A DNA stretch of 64,000 bases from Chitinophaga silvatica (GCF_003419895.1 NZ_QPMM01000017.1:1-64000), one strand, 5' to 3'. Counted from the stretch's first letter, positions 52,158-61,673 are shown. A program made the numbers and translations. Notes: generated from the sequence alone by a model not told the origin.

Positions 52158-52228
52158 TAATTAGTTTATACAATCGACAGTCGGTCAGCGGTTGACGGTT
52201 GACCTCATAGCTATTTTACTTTAACGTT

Positions 52229-53095
52229 TTAGCCCAGATAGTTTCTAAGCAATTTGCTGCGGGATGTAGTACGAAGCTTTGTGATAGCTTTGTCTTTGAT
52301 CTGACGCACCCTTTCGCGGGTAAGGCCAAACTTCTCGCCAATATCTTCGAGCGACATTGGATGTTCAACAGCAATACCGAAATAGAGCATGATTACATCT
52401 TTTTGGCGATCGGTTAACGTGGAAAGAGAACGTTCAATTTCGCGGCGCAGGGAATCGTGATGATCTAATTCTTCATCGGCGCTCACTGCATTTGGGTTTT
52501 CCAGTACATCGAGGAGGGAATTATCTTCACCATCGATGAAAGGAGCGTCCATTGAAACGTGTCTGGCAGCTACCCCCAGCGTAGCTTCAACTTCGTCGGT
52601 ATTAATTTCGAGGATGGTAGCCAATTCGTCGGGAGACGGCTCTCTCTCATACTCTTGTTCCAACTGAGAATACGCTTTGCTGATTTTGTTGCTCAACCCT
52701 ACTTTGTTTAGCGGCAGTCTTACGATTCTTGATTGTTCTGCCAGCGCCTGCAGGATAGATTGGCGAATCCACCATACGGCGTAGGAGATGAATTTAAAAC
52801 CGCGCGTTTCATCAAAACGTTGAGCAGCTTTAATTAACCCGAGGTTACCCTCGTTGATCAGGTCACTCAGGGAAAGACCTTGGTTCTGATACTGTTTCGC
52901 AACGGATACCACAAAGCGAAGATTAGCTTTAGTAAGCTTCTCCAACGCTCTCTGATCGCCCTGCTTGATCCGGATAGCCAGATTAACTTCCTCTTCCGGC
53001 GTGATCAAATCCACTTTACCAATTTCCTGTAAGTATTTTTCCAGGGATTGTGACTCCCTGTTGGTAATGGATTTTGTGATTTTAAGTTGGCGCAT
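52229..53095 (-). CDS. rpoD: primary RNA polymerase sigma factor
   Basis: This is the housekeeping sigma-70 of Bacteroidota, which reads the -33/-7 promoters seen in this window. The short form lacks the large region 1.1. Visible are region 1.2 ([21 protein letters not shown]), region 2 with the -10-binding part [21 protein letters not shown], region 3 and the region 4.2 [27 protein letters not shown]. The start [10 protein letters not shown] at 53095 is the usual one; an ATG two codons earlier (53101) is possible. The gene has a strong consensus promoter 60 bp upstream. Confidence 0.97.
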   Translation of the reverse strand: MRQLKITKSITNRESQSLEKYLQEIGKVDLITPEEEVNLAIRIKQGDQRALEKLTKANLRFVVSVAKQYQNQGLSLSDLINEGNLGLIKAAQRFDETRGFKFISYAVWWIRQSILQALAEQSRIVRLPLNKVGLSNKISKAYSQLEQEYEREPSPDELATILEINTDEVEATLGVAARHVSMDAPFIDGEDNSLLDVLENPNAVSADEELDHHDSLRREIERSLSTLTDRQKDVIMLYFGIAVEHPMSLEDIGEKFGLTRERVRQIKDKAITKLRTTSRSKLLRNYLG

Positions 53096-53154
53096 TGACA
53101 TAGAGTCGGAACAGTTACAGGTTAATAAAAAGTTAAGATTTGATGAATGCCTGA

Positions 53155-53184
53155 CAAAAATAACTTTTTTTAGATAGCGACCAA
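53155..53184 (-). promoter_or_regulatory. promoter of rpoD
   Basis: On the minus strand TTG (53184-53182), a spacer of exactly 19 bp and TATTTTTG (53162-53155) match the consensus 60 bp before the rpoD start. The intergenic region 53102-53460 otherwise holds only the + promoter below and a small TTCGCC/GGCGAA hairpin. Confidence 0.8.
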
Positions 53185-53393
53185 AAAAATTCTGTTGTTT
53201 TTAAAGTATTTCCAAATAAAATCGATTGATCGTTAAGGGCTTGCAATTCTCAAGGAAATTCGCCACTATAAAGGCGAAAGCTGAAAGTAGCTAATATATG
53301 TAATTTTTGTATCTATCAAATTTATAATATATGTGAAATTCTATAGGCATTCCTGACTTTTTTGAGATACTGTAAAAAAAAAGAATAAATAAT

Positions 53394-53423
53394 TTTGACA
53401 GAGTAAAATATTTTCTATAATTG
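53394..53423 (+). promoter_or_regulatory. promoter of the START-like gene
   Basis: TTTG (53394-53397), an 18-bp spacer and TATAATTG (53416-53423, one mismatch to TAnnTTTG) lie 37 bp before the ATG. The stretch also reads as TTGACA-N15-TATAAT. Confidence 0.6.
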
Positions 53424-53460
53424 CAACTGGATGATATTGATTTACTAATTATTTGAGAAG

Positions 53461-53841
53461 ATGTCAAAGAAAGTGCTTTATGAGTTAGAATTTCCGGTTA
53501 GATGCTCACCCGGTATCCTTTATGAGTTCTTATCCACACCAGCTGGTTTACAGGAATGGTTTGCAGATAAGGTTGACTTTAAGGATAACGTGTTTTCTTT
53601 TTCCTGGAACGGTACTACAGAGGAAGCAGAAGTTATGGAACAAGAAGAAGATGAGTTTATCCGGCTGCACTGGACGCATGCCCCCAAAGACGAATTTTTT
53701 GAGTTCCGCATACAAATTTCTGAAGTAACGAATGAAACTATCCTTGTAGTAAAAGATTTCGCGGAAAAGAAAGAAGTGAAGGACCAGAGTCAGTTATGGG
53801 AATACCAGGTAAAGGACCTTTTCCACCGTATCGGCAGTTAA
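53461..53841 (+). CDS. START-like domain (AHSA1/SRPBCC) protein
   Basis: This is a 126-aa cytosolic protein of the START/SRPBCC fold. The N-terminal strand KVLYELEFPVRCSPGILYEFLSTPAGLQEWFADKVDF is typical of AHSA1-type domains, followed by FSWNGTTEEAEVMEQEEDEFIRLHW and the final long helix. Such domains form a hydrophobic cavity that binds lipids or other ligands. The ligand is unknown. It is divergent from rpoD, and its last 4 bp overlap the 3' end of the next, convergent gene. Confidence 0.85.
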   Translation: MSKKVLYELEFPVRCSPGILYEFLSTPAGLQEWFADKVDFKDNVFSFSWNGTTEEAEVMEQEEDEFIRLHWTHAPKDEFFEFRIQISEVTNETILVVKDFAEKKEVKDQSQLWEYQVKDLFHRIGS

Positions 53842-54455
53842 AAGCCTGTTTTACCATTTAATGTATTGAGTAGCGTGGCATACGCCTTCACTACCCCGGA
53901 AATTAATTCTCCCCATTGTCCTATCTCGAAACGTTTAGCCAGTTTTATAAAATCATTCCGGCTAATCAGCTTTTTCCAGTCTTTAAAACTTAAGGTGTCT
54001 ATGTAACAGTAATTACTATTTTCAAAGTCATGTTCCCAGGGATTCTCCTGCACATATACCTGAAATCCTCCGGCTTTTAAATCCTCGTACGCATCTTCCA
54101 ATGCTGTATGGAATTGCTCTTTTACCCCGCCTGAAATATGCAGGGTAGCAATAAAGTAATGCCCCCACCAGAACATCGTTCTGAAGGCAAAAATCTCTGC
54201 TTTGCTAAAATATCTCGGATAATCCAGCATTACCCAGGGCAGCCCCTTATATTGCTCACCCTTGGAAATCTTTCCACCCAAATGTTTCCAATGCGCTTCA
54301 AACGGAAATTCATTTGTTTTTTCCCAATCCTCTAAAGCCCGCTGCAACTCTCCCATCAATAAAATTACCTTCCCAATCGCACTATTCTTCAACTCAATAA
54401 AATGAGTACTGGCCACTAACTCCCCTTCTTCCGGCGTTAATTCAAAATTTTCCAT
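53838..54455 (-). CDS. conserved hypothetical protein
   Basis: This is a 205-aa cytosolic protein that I do not recognise. It is rich in Trp and aromatic residues (EDWEKTNEFPFEAHWKHLGGK, FWWGHYFIATLHISGG, ENPWEHDFENSNYCYIDTLSF). It seems to have an alpha/beta N-terminal part and a helical C-terminus. No signal peptide, transmembrane helix or catalytic motif is seen. It is convergent with and overlaps the START-like gene by 4 bp. The frame is well preserved with normal codon use, so it is very likely real. Confidence 0.65.
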   Translation of the reverse strand: MENFELTPEEGELVASTHFIELKNSAIGKVILLMGELQRALEDWEKTNEFPFEAHWKHLGGKISKGEQYKGLPWVMLDYPRYFSKAEIFAFRTMFWWGHYFIATLHISGGVKEQFHTALEDAYEDLKAGGFQVYVQENPWEHDFENSNYCYIDTLSFKDWKKLISRNDFIKLAKRFEIGQWGELISGVVKAYATLLNTLNGKTGF

Positions 54456-54584
54456 ATAATTTTAACGGTATTTTCAGGCCCGACTGCTTACTCCTTTGTG
54501 AAATCGTACTAACTTTACCGTTCAGTTGGACCTGGACTGTAGTTACGAAGGTCGGGAATCCAATATTCTAATACCGCATTATCA

Positions 54585-56021
54585 GTGAAAAAACTCGACA
54601 AATTAATTATAAAAACCTTTCTGGGTCCTTTTGTTGCCACTTTCTTCGTTACCTTGTTCGTACTGGTAATGCAGTTCCTCTGGAAATATGTGGATGACCT
54701 GGTAGGTAAAGGGCTTGATACAATGGTTATTATACAACTGATTGGCTTTACCACAGCTACATTGGTGCCATTGGCCTTACCCCTTGCCGTATTGTTGTCG
54801 TCTATCATGACCTTCGGGAACCTGGGAGAAAGCTTTGAACTTGTTGCCCTGAAATCATCAGGTATTTCCCTGCTCAGATTTATTCGTCCGCTCCTGGTAA
54901 TTGCTACCCTGATAGGTATCGGTGGTTTTTTATTTGCCAACTATGTGATCCCGGTAGCTAATCTTCAGGCTAAATCTCTTTTATACGATATTACCTACTC
55001 CAAACCCGCTTTTAACATTAAAGCAGGTGTTTTCTATAAAGATATCCCCAACTATACTATCAAGGTAGCCCAGAAGGATAAGGATAACCAAACCATTCAC
55101 CAGGTTATGATCTTCGACGAACAAAGTGGGGCCGGTGATAAAATTATCCTGGCAGAGAAAGGCCAGATGGTGCTTTCTGCCAATAAACGTTATCTCTACT
55201 TTATCCTGGAAAATGGATGGAGATATGAAGAAAGAGGTAACAGGGGGTATTCAATACCTTCCGATATGGTACGTTTCAGCTTCAAAAAATATAGCAAGGC
55301 ATTCGACCTAAGTTCATTTGCCTTCAACCGTCTGGATATGGATCTTTTTGCGTCTAACCACCAAATGTTGAATATCAGGCAATTGGATGTAGCCATAGAT
55401 TCCTTACAAAAGGTTGAAGATCAATTTAGTAAAACAATTAACTCCTACGTAACTGTACGCTATCAGTTTTTTAAATGGAAAGATTCGGCCTGGTTAGCAA
55501 CTGCTCCTCCGCTGAAAGTAAAAGAGTTTTCGGATATCGTTCCCAACAAAAACAAACGTACAGTATACGAAAGGGCAGAACAGAATACCCGTGAAATGGT
55601 TAGTTCCTTACAACAACCAGTTCAGGAATTTCAAGATAAACATGGCAACGTATTAATGCATAAAGTAGAGTGGCAACGTAAATTTACCCTTGCTGCTGCC
55701 TGTATCGTGATGTTTCTGATCGGAGCTCCGTTAGGTTCAATCATCCGGAAAGGCGGATTGGGTACTCCACTGGTATTTGCGGTAATCTTTTTCGTGATAT
55801 TTAACGTATTTTTCATGATCGGGGAAAAGATGGCCAGAAGTGGAGTGATGCTAACCTGGTCGGGTATGTGGCTTTCCAACTTTGTTTTGATGCCAATTGC
55901 AGGTTTCTTAATTGTTAAGGCCATGAATGATTCCCAACTTTTTAATAAAGAATATTATTTTCGCGTTATTCAAAGAATAAAAAAGTTCTTACAAAGATTT
56001 AAAAAGCAACCTACAACTTAA
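54585..56021 (+). CDS. LptF/LptG family permease
   Basis: This is an inner membrane subunit of the LptB2FG lipopolysaccharide exporter family. The protein of 478 aa starts with GTG and has the family layout. An N-terminal helix (LIIKTFLGPFVATFFVTLFV) is followed by two further helices, a large periplasmic beta domain (about residues 115-360) and three C-terminal helices with FTLAAACIVMFLIGAPLGSIIRKGG, a conserved segment of YjgP/YjgQ. Bacteroidota often encode LptF and LptG separately, and which of the two this is cannot be decided. It is followed after 11 bp by the PAP2 gene. Confidence 0.93.
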   Translation: MKKLDKLIIKTFLGPFVATFFVTLFVLVMQFLWKYVDDLVGKGLDTMVIIQLIGFTTATLVPLALPLAVLLSSIMTFGNLGESFELVALKSSGISLLRFIRPLLVIATLIGIGGFLFANYVIPVANLQAKSLLYDITYSKPAFNIKAGVFYKDIPNYTIKVAQKDKDNQTIHQVMIFDEQSGAGDKIILAEKGQMVLSANKRYLYFILENGWRYEERGNRGYSIPSDMVRFSFKKYSKAFDLSSFAFNRLDMDLFASNHQMLNIRQLDVAIDSLQKVEDQFSKTINSYVTVRYQFFKWKDSAWLATAPPLKVKEFSDIVPNKNKRTVYERAEQNTREMVSSLQQPVQEFQDKHGNVLMHKVEWQRKFTLAAACIVMFLIGAPLGSIIRKGGLGTPLVFAVIFFVIFNVFFMIGEKMARSGVMLTWSGMWLSNFVLMPIAGFLIVKAMNDSQLFNKEYYFRVIQRIKKFLQRFKKQPTT

Positions 56022-56032
56022 AACCTACAGAA

Positions 56033-56707
56033 GTGAAAACGCTGTTTACACTGTTCAGAAAGAATCCATATTTCTTTCTGCCATACCTCCTATGTTTAAT
56101 TTTAGGAGGATATTTTCTTGCAACCTACAGCCAACGTGATCTGTTTCTTCGGATTAATGGAGAACATTCTGAGTGGGGAGATGTAATTGTAACAGGACTC
56201 ACCTATTTGGGAGATGGCGTAATGTTTGGCGTGGTATTGTTCTTATTACTGATAATGCAGAGATTCAGACTATTTTTTATGGGCCTGGGTATTCTGTTAT
56301 TAGTAACACTCATCGTTCAGGTAGGGAAACACTATTTTAATGCACCAAGGCCAATCAGCTACTTTGGCGACGAAGCAGCGGCAATTGTGCATACCGTTAG
56401 CTGGGTAAATGTGCATAGCAGCTGCAGTTTTCCTTCGGGTCACTCTGCCGCAGCATTTGGGCTTTTCAGCTTTTTAGCGGTGGTTTTACCTAACAAACGA
56501 TTTGGATTTATTTTATTAGGGATGGCATTATGTGCCGCCTATTCGCGTATTTATTTGGCCCAGCACTTCTTTTTAGATGTGTATGTTGGCAGTCTTATTG
56601 GCACTCTATGTACTGTAATTGTATATAATTTATTTAATCTAAAAAACACTACTGCAGCCACAGAAGTATGCACAGAGCATCTTTTACAGGCTCAGGCCAA
56701 TCCTTAG
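56033..56707 (+). CDS. PAP2 family phosphatase
   Basis: This is a membrane phosphatase of the type acting on undecaprenyl pyrophosphate, phosphatidic acid or lipid A. The three motifs are KHYFNAPRP, PSGHSAAAF and SRIYLAQHFFLDV, the standard C1-C2-C3 series. Five or six hydrophobic helices are spread over 224 aa. The start is GTG. It lies 11 bp after the LptF/G gene, so cotranscription is likely, and the ArnT-like gene follows. The group of three points to lipid and lipopolysaccharide remodelling in the envelope. Confidence 0.9.
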   Translation: MKTLFTLFRKNPYFFLPYLLCLILGGYFLATYSQRDLFLRINGEHSEWGDVIVTGLTYLGDGVMFGVVLFLLLIMQRFRLFFMGLGILLLVTLIVQVGKHYFNAPRPISYFGDEAAAIVHTVSWVNVHSSCSFPSGHSAAAFGLFSFLAVVLPNKRFGFILLGMALCAAYSRIYLAQHFFLDVYVGSLIGTLCTVIVYNLFNLKNTTAATEVCTEHLLQAQANP

Positions 56708-56715
56708 ACAATGGG

Positions 56716-56802
56716 ATTTTCGGATTTTCGATTGATGGGTTTTGTGATGAGATCCGTTGCTGATAACAAAATCCTTTAATCCGTATTTATCAATCCGAAA
56801 AT
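56716..56802. repeat. inverted repeat between PAP2 and ArnT-like genes
   Basis: ATTTTCGGATT (56716-56726) and AATCCGAAAAT (56792-56802) are perfect 11-bp inverted copies with further partial pairing inside. It could be a weak terminator or another intergenic palindrome. No T-run is present. Confidence 0.5.
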
Positions 56803-56813
56803 TGATTTTTTGA

Positions 56814-58433
56814 ATGAAATACCTGTTGATTGCCCTTATTGCTGCTTTATTATTCATTCCTTTTCTGGGAGCGGTTCATCTTTTCGATTGGGATGAAATC
56901 AACTTTGCAGAAGCGGCACGTGAAATGATTGTAACTAATAATTACAGTCAGGTACAGATAGATTTCCAGCCATTCTGGGAAAAACCGCCCTTATTTATCT
57001 GGCTGCAGGTTTTGAGTATGCAGTTATTTGGAATTAACGATTTTGCTGCACGTTTTCCCAACGCAATTATTGGTGTAATCACCCTGGTATCTCTTTTTGC
57101 CATTGGAAAAAAACTGGTGAATGAAAGACTTGGCCTTTGGTGGGCACTGGTATATGCAGGCTCCTGGCTGCCTCATTTCTATTTTAAATCAGGCATCATT
57201 GATCCTACTTTCAACCTGTTTATCTTCCTCGCTATTTATTTTGCCTATACTATTCCTCATAGCAAGTCTGCCCTCCGTCAGGCGGCCATTAGTGGTATAT
57301 TCCTGGGGTTGGCCGTACTTACAAAAGGTCCGGTAGCTATTCTGGTAGCTTTACTGGCATTTCTTGTCTACTTTATATCCAGGAAAGGTAAAACAGGAAT
57401 CGGATTTGGGCATTTAGGTATGATTGCCTTACTGGCCTGTTTCACTACCCTTCTCTGGTTTGGATACGAAATTCTGGCGCATGGATGGTGGTTTGTAAAT
57501 GAATTTATTGCCTATCAGATCAGATTACTTACAACAGAAGATGCCGGTCATGGTGGCCCGTTCTTCTACCATTGGGTGGTACTGCTGGTGGGTTGTTTTC
57601 CTGCCAGTGCATTTTTATTTACCTGGTTGGGAAGCAAAAAAAGTATTTATACCTATGGAAGAGGTACAGAGGTAAAGGACTTCACCCGCTGGATGTGGGT
57701 ATTATTCTGGGTTGTACTCATCTTATTTTCACTAGTAAAAACGAAGATTGTCCACTACTCTTCCCTTTGCTATTTCCCGCTAACCTTCCTGGCTGCATAT
57801 AAAGTATTTCAGCTTTCAGAAGGTCGTCAACAACTTAAAGGCTGGAATAATGCCTTAATCCTGATAATAGGCTTATTGCTGGGAATAGCGATTGCAGTAT
57901 TACCGTTGGTGGGTGTGTATAAAGATCTGCTCATTCCTTATATCGGTGATAAATTTGCAGTAGCTAATCTGCAGGCTTCCGTACCATGGTCTGTTTTTGA
58001 ATCTGCTTACGGTATCGGATATATTATTCTGATAATAATCAGCTGTGTGCTGCTCGCTCGGAAACAAGTAACCAAAGGATTACTCTGTTTATTCATCAGT
58101 ACAATTCTGGTAATTCAGGTAACGGTATTACATTTCGTTCCTAAGATTGAGGCCTATTCTCAACGCGCCGCCATTGAGTTTTTCGAGTCTTTCCAGGGCA
58201 AGGATGTATATGTAAAGGCGTTGAGTTATCATAGTTATGCTCAGCATTACTACACGCGCCAGCAACCTCCTGCCAATAAAAATTATTATAATGAAGACTG
58301 GTTGTTGAACGGCCAGGTAGATAAGCCAACTTATTTTATTTGCAGAATTACCGATAGCGAGCCATACAGGCAACATCCGAACCTCGAATTAATCGGGGAA
58401 AAGAACGGTTTTGTATTCTTCAAGCGCAGGTAG
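56814..58433 (+). CDS. ArnT/PMT-like glycosyltransferase (GT39/GT83 type)
   Basis: This is a 539-aa multi-pass membrane glycosyltransferase using polyprenyl-phosphate sugars. Near the N-terminus the catalytic acidic loop HLFDWDEINFAEAAREMI is recognised, followed by the FWEKPPLFIWLQ segment typical of ArnT and related transferases. About eleven hydrophobic segments come next, with a soluble C-terminal domain. The ArnT clan adds aminoarabinose to lipid A; others add mannose to proteins. The sugar cannot be read from sequence. It is preceded by the LptF/G and PAP2 genes. Its stop codon touches the inverted repeat element. Confidence 0.88.
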   Translation: MKYLLIALIAALLFIPFLGAVHLFDWDEINFAEAAREMIVTNNYSQVQIDFQPFWEKPPLFIWLQVLSMQLFGINDFAARFPNAIIGVITLVSLFAIGKKLVNERLGLWWALVYAGSWLPHFYFKSGIIDPTFNLFIFLAIYFAYTIPHSKSALRQAAISGIFLGLAVLTKGPVAILVALLAFLVYFISRKGKTGIGFGHLGMIALLACFTTLLWFGYEILAHGWWFVNEFIAYQIRLLTTEDAGHGGPFFYHWVVLLVGCFPASAFLFTWLGSKKSIYTYGRGTEVKDFTRWMWVLFWVVLILFSLVKTKIVHYSSLCYFPLTFLAAYKVFQLSEGRQQLKGWNNALILIIGLLLGIAIAVLPLVGVYKDLLIPYIGDKFAVANLQASVPWSVFESAYGIGYIILIIISCVLLARKQVTKGLLCLFISTILVIQVTVLHFVPKIEAYSQRAAIEFFESFQGKDVYVKALSYHSYAQHYYTRQQPPANKNYYNEDWLLNGQVDKPTYFICRITDSEPYRQHPNLELIGEKNGFVFFKRR

Positions 58434-58642
58434 CTCGCGTTGCTCGCTTGTGTTTCTCGCAGAGTAGGAGAGATTAATATTAAGAGGCATAAGGATCGAA
58501 GCGAATATTTTTTAAGAGTTGCTGACTGATTTCTATTATTGTTGAAATCTATCAGTAGTTCTTAAAAATATTCGCTTCGATCCTTATGCCTCTTAATATT
58601 AATCTCTCCTACTCTGCGAGAAACACAAACGAGCAACGCGAG
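58434..58642. repeat. AT-rich long inverted-repeat element, copy 2
   Basis: Outer arms of about 86 bp (from 58434 and ending at 58642) are near-perfect inverted copies, starting CTCGCGTTGCTCG on the left. They share TTTCTCGCA, the core AGATTAATATTAAG and GAAGCGAATATTTT with the element at 48069-48303. The element begins directly after the stop of the ArnT-like gene and ends 3 bp before the stop of the sod gene. It therefore fills the whole convergent gap and may act as a bidirectional terminator. Confidence 0.88.
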
Positions 58643-58645
58643 TAG

Positions 58646-59383
58646 TTATGCAGCGTTATAGCGTTTTTCTACTTCATCCCAATTCACAACATTCCAGAAA
58701 GCATCAATATATTCGGGGCGTTTATTCTGATGTTTAAGATAATAGGCATGTTCCCATACATCCAATGCCAGAATTGGGTGGCCTTTATCTTTAACGATAT
58801 TATGCATTAACGGATTATCCTGATTAGGCGTAGTAGTTATAGCTAGTTTTTTATCAGGAGTGACGATGAGCCATGCCCAGCCAGATCCAAACACTGACTT
58901 AGCGGCATCATTAAATTTGGTTTGAAATGCTTCCCAGGTGCCAAAATCTTTTGTTATAGCAGCTTTCAGCTTTGCGGAAGGTGTTTTCTTGGTTGGAGAT
59001 AATAATGTCCAGAAAAGAGAGTGATTATAGTGGCCACCACCATTATTTCGTATAGCCTTGTCCTTATCGGTTACTTTATTCTGAATTTCTTCCAGGGTAT
59101 AGTTGGCAAATGGAGTATTTACCACAGCATCATTAAGATTCTTTACATAAGCTGCGTGGTGCTTATCATGGTGGATTTCCATTGTCAGCTTATCGATGTT
59201 GGGTTCCAGGGCATCATAAGCGTAAGGTAATGGAGGCAGAACAAAGGGTGCCTTAGGATCAGCTGTAAAGGATGGTTTTCCGGATATAACTGTTGCCGGA
59301 GTAGCCAGGCTGCCTAATGGGCTGCTGAAAATAGCTGCAGCACCAGCCAGACCTGTTAGTTTGAGAAATGCTCTCTTATCCAT
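58646..59383 (-). CDS. superoxide dismutase (Mn/Fe), exported
   Basis: This SOD converts superoxide to peroxide and oxygen. Metal ligands are H71 ([13 protein letters not shown]), H121 ([11 protein letters not shown]), D208 and H212 ([14 protein letters not shown]). GGGH and Q188 in PNQDNPLM favour a manganese or cambialistic enzyme. The N-terminus [20 protein letters not shown] carries KRAFLK, a near-consensus twin-arginine motif with Lys for the first Arg, followed by a hydrophobic stretch. It is probably exported. Cytosolic SODs are about 200 aa; this one has 245. TatA in the window supports the route but does not prove it. Confidence 0.92.
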   Translation of the reverse strand: MDKRAFLKLTGLAGAAAIFSSPLGSLATPATVISGKPSFTADPKAPFVLPPLPYAYDALEPNIDKLTMEIHHDKHHAAYVKNLNDAVVNTPFANYTLEEIQNKVTDKDKAIRNNGGGHYNHSLFWTLLSPTKKTPSAKLKAAITKDFGTWEAFQTKFNDAAKSVFGSGWAWLIVTPDKKLAITTTPNQDNPLMHNIVKDKGHPILALDVWEHAYYLKHQNKRPEYIDAFWNVVNWDEVEKRYNAA

Positions 59384-59504
59384 ATTTTTTAATTTAAAAT
59401 ATATTAAAGTATAATAAAGACTGTATTCAGGAGGCTAAACGCCGCAAATTTCAAACCAATAATCGCTGGTGGGAAGCGACTAACATTAAATAGAATAAGC
59501 AAAG

Positions 59505-59535
59505 CAAATGTATAAAATCGCGATTTTAATATCAA
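59505..59535 (-). promoter_or_regulatory. promoter of the sod gene with a palindrome in the spacer
   Basis: On the minus strand TTG (59535-59533), a 20-bp spacer and TACATTTG (59512-59505) match the consensus. The spacer contains the perfect palindrome AAAATCGCGATTTT (59514-59527), placed where a repressor would block polymerase. Confidence 0.65.
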
Positions 59536-59790
59536 AATATCGGAAACTTTTACTCCATTTCACATTAAATTACTATTTTACCTTACATTCATATCTTGAT
59601 TACGATATTGAGTTGTAGTTAAACTTATGATTGCCAATAGTTATTTATCCCGGGCCAACAGTTTTTTAGTTAACTGAATTAACCCGCCATTTCGCCAACA
59701 AATAACCGATACAATTAAATCAAACGCAAGAATATTATCAGGGCAAGGAATGCTTTTATACAACGATTAGTAGTTCTATTCTAGCAACCA
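59536..59790. other. intergenic region upstream of the ThiF-like gene
   Basis: No gene is visible. The region is AT-rich and presumably holds the start signals of the ThiF-like gene, but I found no TAnnTTTG element with a properly spaced TTG. Confidence 0.4.
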
Positions 59791-60915
59791 ATGCACTACC
59801 TCGATAAAGCTGGAATCATGATACAAGAGCACCTCATGCGCCAACAGGTTGAAAGCAACGAATACAAACCTGTTTTTTACGATTTGAAGAATGCAAAAGA
59901 CCAACAGGCCTTTGATACCCTTCTTAAAGCAAATCCGCACATCAGAATCAATGATAGCATATACTCTCAGCTACGGGAGTTAATGAAGATCAGGAACCCG
60001 ACAAAACGCCTTACACCGGAAGAAAGCGAAGAAAAAGTAAGTGCCTATATTGGAGAAACCCCGCTGTCGCATATTGGAATTTGGGTTTATTATCCCTGGA
60101 GTGACAGAGTTGTTCACCTGGTGGATGAAGAAGAATTTATTGAACTTAGAACCAGTAGAAACCAATATAAACTTATGCCGGAGGAAATTAAAATTCTCCG
60201 TAAGAAGAAATATGGTATTGTTGGCCTTTCAGTAGGCCAGTCTATTGCTCTTACAATAGTAATGGAACGACTTTGTGGTGAGATCAGGTTAGCCGACTTT
60301 GATACCCTTGAACTTACCAACATGAATAGATTACGTTGTGGAGTACATTGTTTGCAGCTTCCCAAAGTGATTATTGCAGCACGCGAAATTGCAGAACTGG
60401 ACCCATTTATTAAGGTCAAGATTTTTGAGGATGGACTAACAGAGGGGAATATGGAAGAATTCTTCACCGGGGATGGGTTGTTGGATATTTTCATTGAAGA
60501 ATGTGATGGGGTAGATATCAAGATTCTGAGCCGTATTATGGCTAAGAAACTAAAGATTCCGGTAGTAATGGAAATGAACGACAGGGGAATGATAGATATT
60601 GAGCGTTTTGATCTTGAACCTGAGCGACCATTATTACACGGAATGGTACCTGAAGTGGATATTGCCACATTAAAAGGCCTGACAGATGCAGAAAAGCTGC
60701 CAATTTTCAGTCCTATGCTCGAATTAGAGAATGCTTCATCAAGAATGAAATATTCCCTTGGCGAAATTGGCAAAACAATTACAACGTGGCCACAGTTAGC
60801 ATCATCTGTAGTGTTGGGGGGTGCGTTGGTCGCAGATACATGTAGACGTATAGCCTTGAATCAGTTGAAAAGTTCAGGCAGGTATTACATAGATTTTGAG
60901 CAGTTGATTGTTTAA
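59791..60915 (+). CDS. ThiF/E1-like adenylyltransferase family protein
   Basis: This is a 374-aa protein whose middle (about 135-300) is an E1/ThiF fold. The nucleotide loop is YGIVGLSVGQSIAL (141-154), the second strand acid is in RLADFDTLELTNMNRL (166-181), and a later EECDGVDIK lies at about 237-244. Family members activate a carboxyl group by adenylation. CxxC zinc motifs are missing. The N-terminal 130 residues resemble the Rv1355c-type extension; their role is unknown. The gene is followed by a GNAT-like gene (38 bp) and a 7TMR-DISM kinase, all on the same strand. A later ATG at codon 10 or 16 is possible as the start. Confidence 0.8.
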   Translation: MHYLDKAGIMIQEHLMRQQVESNEYKPVFYDLKNAKDQQAFDTLLKANPHIRINDSIYSQLRELMKIRNPTKRLTPEESEEKVSAYIGETPLSHIGIWVYYPWSDRVVHLVDEEEFIELRTSRNQYKLMPEEIKILRKKKYGIVGLSVGQSIALTIVMERLCGEIRLADFDTLELTNMNRLRCGVHCLQLPKVIIAAREIAELDPFIKVKIFEDGLTEGNMEEFFTGDGLLDIFIEECDGVDIKILSRIMAKKLKIPVVMEMNDRGMIDIERFDLEPERPLLHGMVPEVDIATLKGLTDAEKLPIFSPMLELENASSRMKYSLGEIGKTITTWPQLASSVVLGGALVADTCRRIALNQLKSSGRYYIDFEQLIV

Positions 60916-60953
60916 CATACTTACGCCTTGTATAAGAGCTATTTCGCAATGTC

Positions 60954-61673
60954 ATGATTAATGTAAGGGTATTTAGGGCTCCAGATGATCCTGAGTCCTG
61001 TATGAGATTTTATACCGGACATCTTAAACTTCTGGAAATTTACTACGGCATTTCCCAGGTAACATCCGGGAATGCAGACTGGATGCAACACGAAAACACT
61101 ATTGTAATCATTGTTGAGGACGAAACCCGTACCAAAACTTATGGTGGTGCCCGTGTACAATTGGCTGATGGCTTGTTGCCACTGCCTATCGAAACAGCTA
61201 TAGGTAAATATGATCCTAAAATTTATTCTTATATAAAGAAAGGCAGCGCAGAAATATGTGGAATGTGGAATTCAAAAGAAGTAGCAGGAATGGGAATAGG
61301 AAGCCAGGTATTGGCCAGAGTAGGTGTTGTATTGGCTGCTCAATTACCAATTGATACCTTCCACGTATTATGCGCTCCTATTACCACCCGAATAGGAAAA
61401 CGTGTAGGTTTTGCTATTGACGAATCACTTGGAAATAAAGGAACATTTTTCTATCCTAAAGACGACTTCCTGGCAACTGCAATGGTAATCAATGATTGTT
61501 ATAGTCTGGAATATGCAGATCCCAAAGAAAAGCTCTTAATAACTGATCTAAGGGAAAATTTGGTTCAAACCAAACTTGAAGTAGGCCCTAAAGGAAGTTA
61601 TGAGGTAAATTACAGTTTGCGAATACCATCGCACGCACACTCTACCCCTGTTACCGGTAATCAGGGCTTATAA
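60954..61673 (+). CDS. GNAT-like acyltransferase family protein
   Basis: This is a 239-aa cytosolic protein. The central segment AEICGMWNSKEVAGMGIGSQVLARVGV contains the pyrophosphate-binding loop pattern of GNAT enzymes (GMGIGSQ). It is followed by HVLCAPITTRIGKRVGFAID, typical of the last strands. The beginning (MINVRVFRAPDDPESCMRFY) and the extended C-terminus do not match a family I can name. The overall form recalls GNAT enzymes that make N-acyl signal molecules, but this is only a resemblance. It sits between the ThiF-like and sensor kinase genes with short gaps (38 and 31 bp), which suggests one transcript. Confidence 0.65.
   Translation: MINVRVFRAPDDPESCMRFYTGHLKLLEIYYGISQVTSGNADWMQHENTIVIIVEDETRTKTYGGARVQLADGLLPLPIETAIGKYDPKIYSYIKKGSAEICGMWNSKEVAGMGIGSQVLARVGVVLAAQLPIDTFHVLCAPITTRIGKRVGFAIDESLGNKGTFFYPKDDFLATAMVINDCYSLEYADPKEKLLITDLRENLVQTKLEVGPKGSYEVNYSLRIPSHAHSTPVTGNQGL

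Noticed and set aside
60114-60773. 219-codon open frame on the - strand within the ThiF-like gene
   Set aside because: The product is Ser/Ile-rich with no recognisable domain, while the + strand frame has the E1 motifs.
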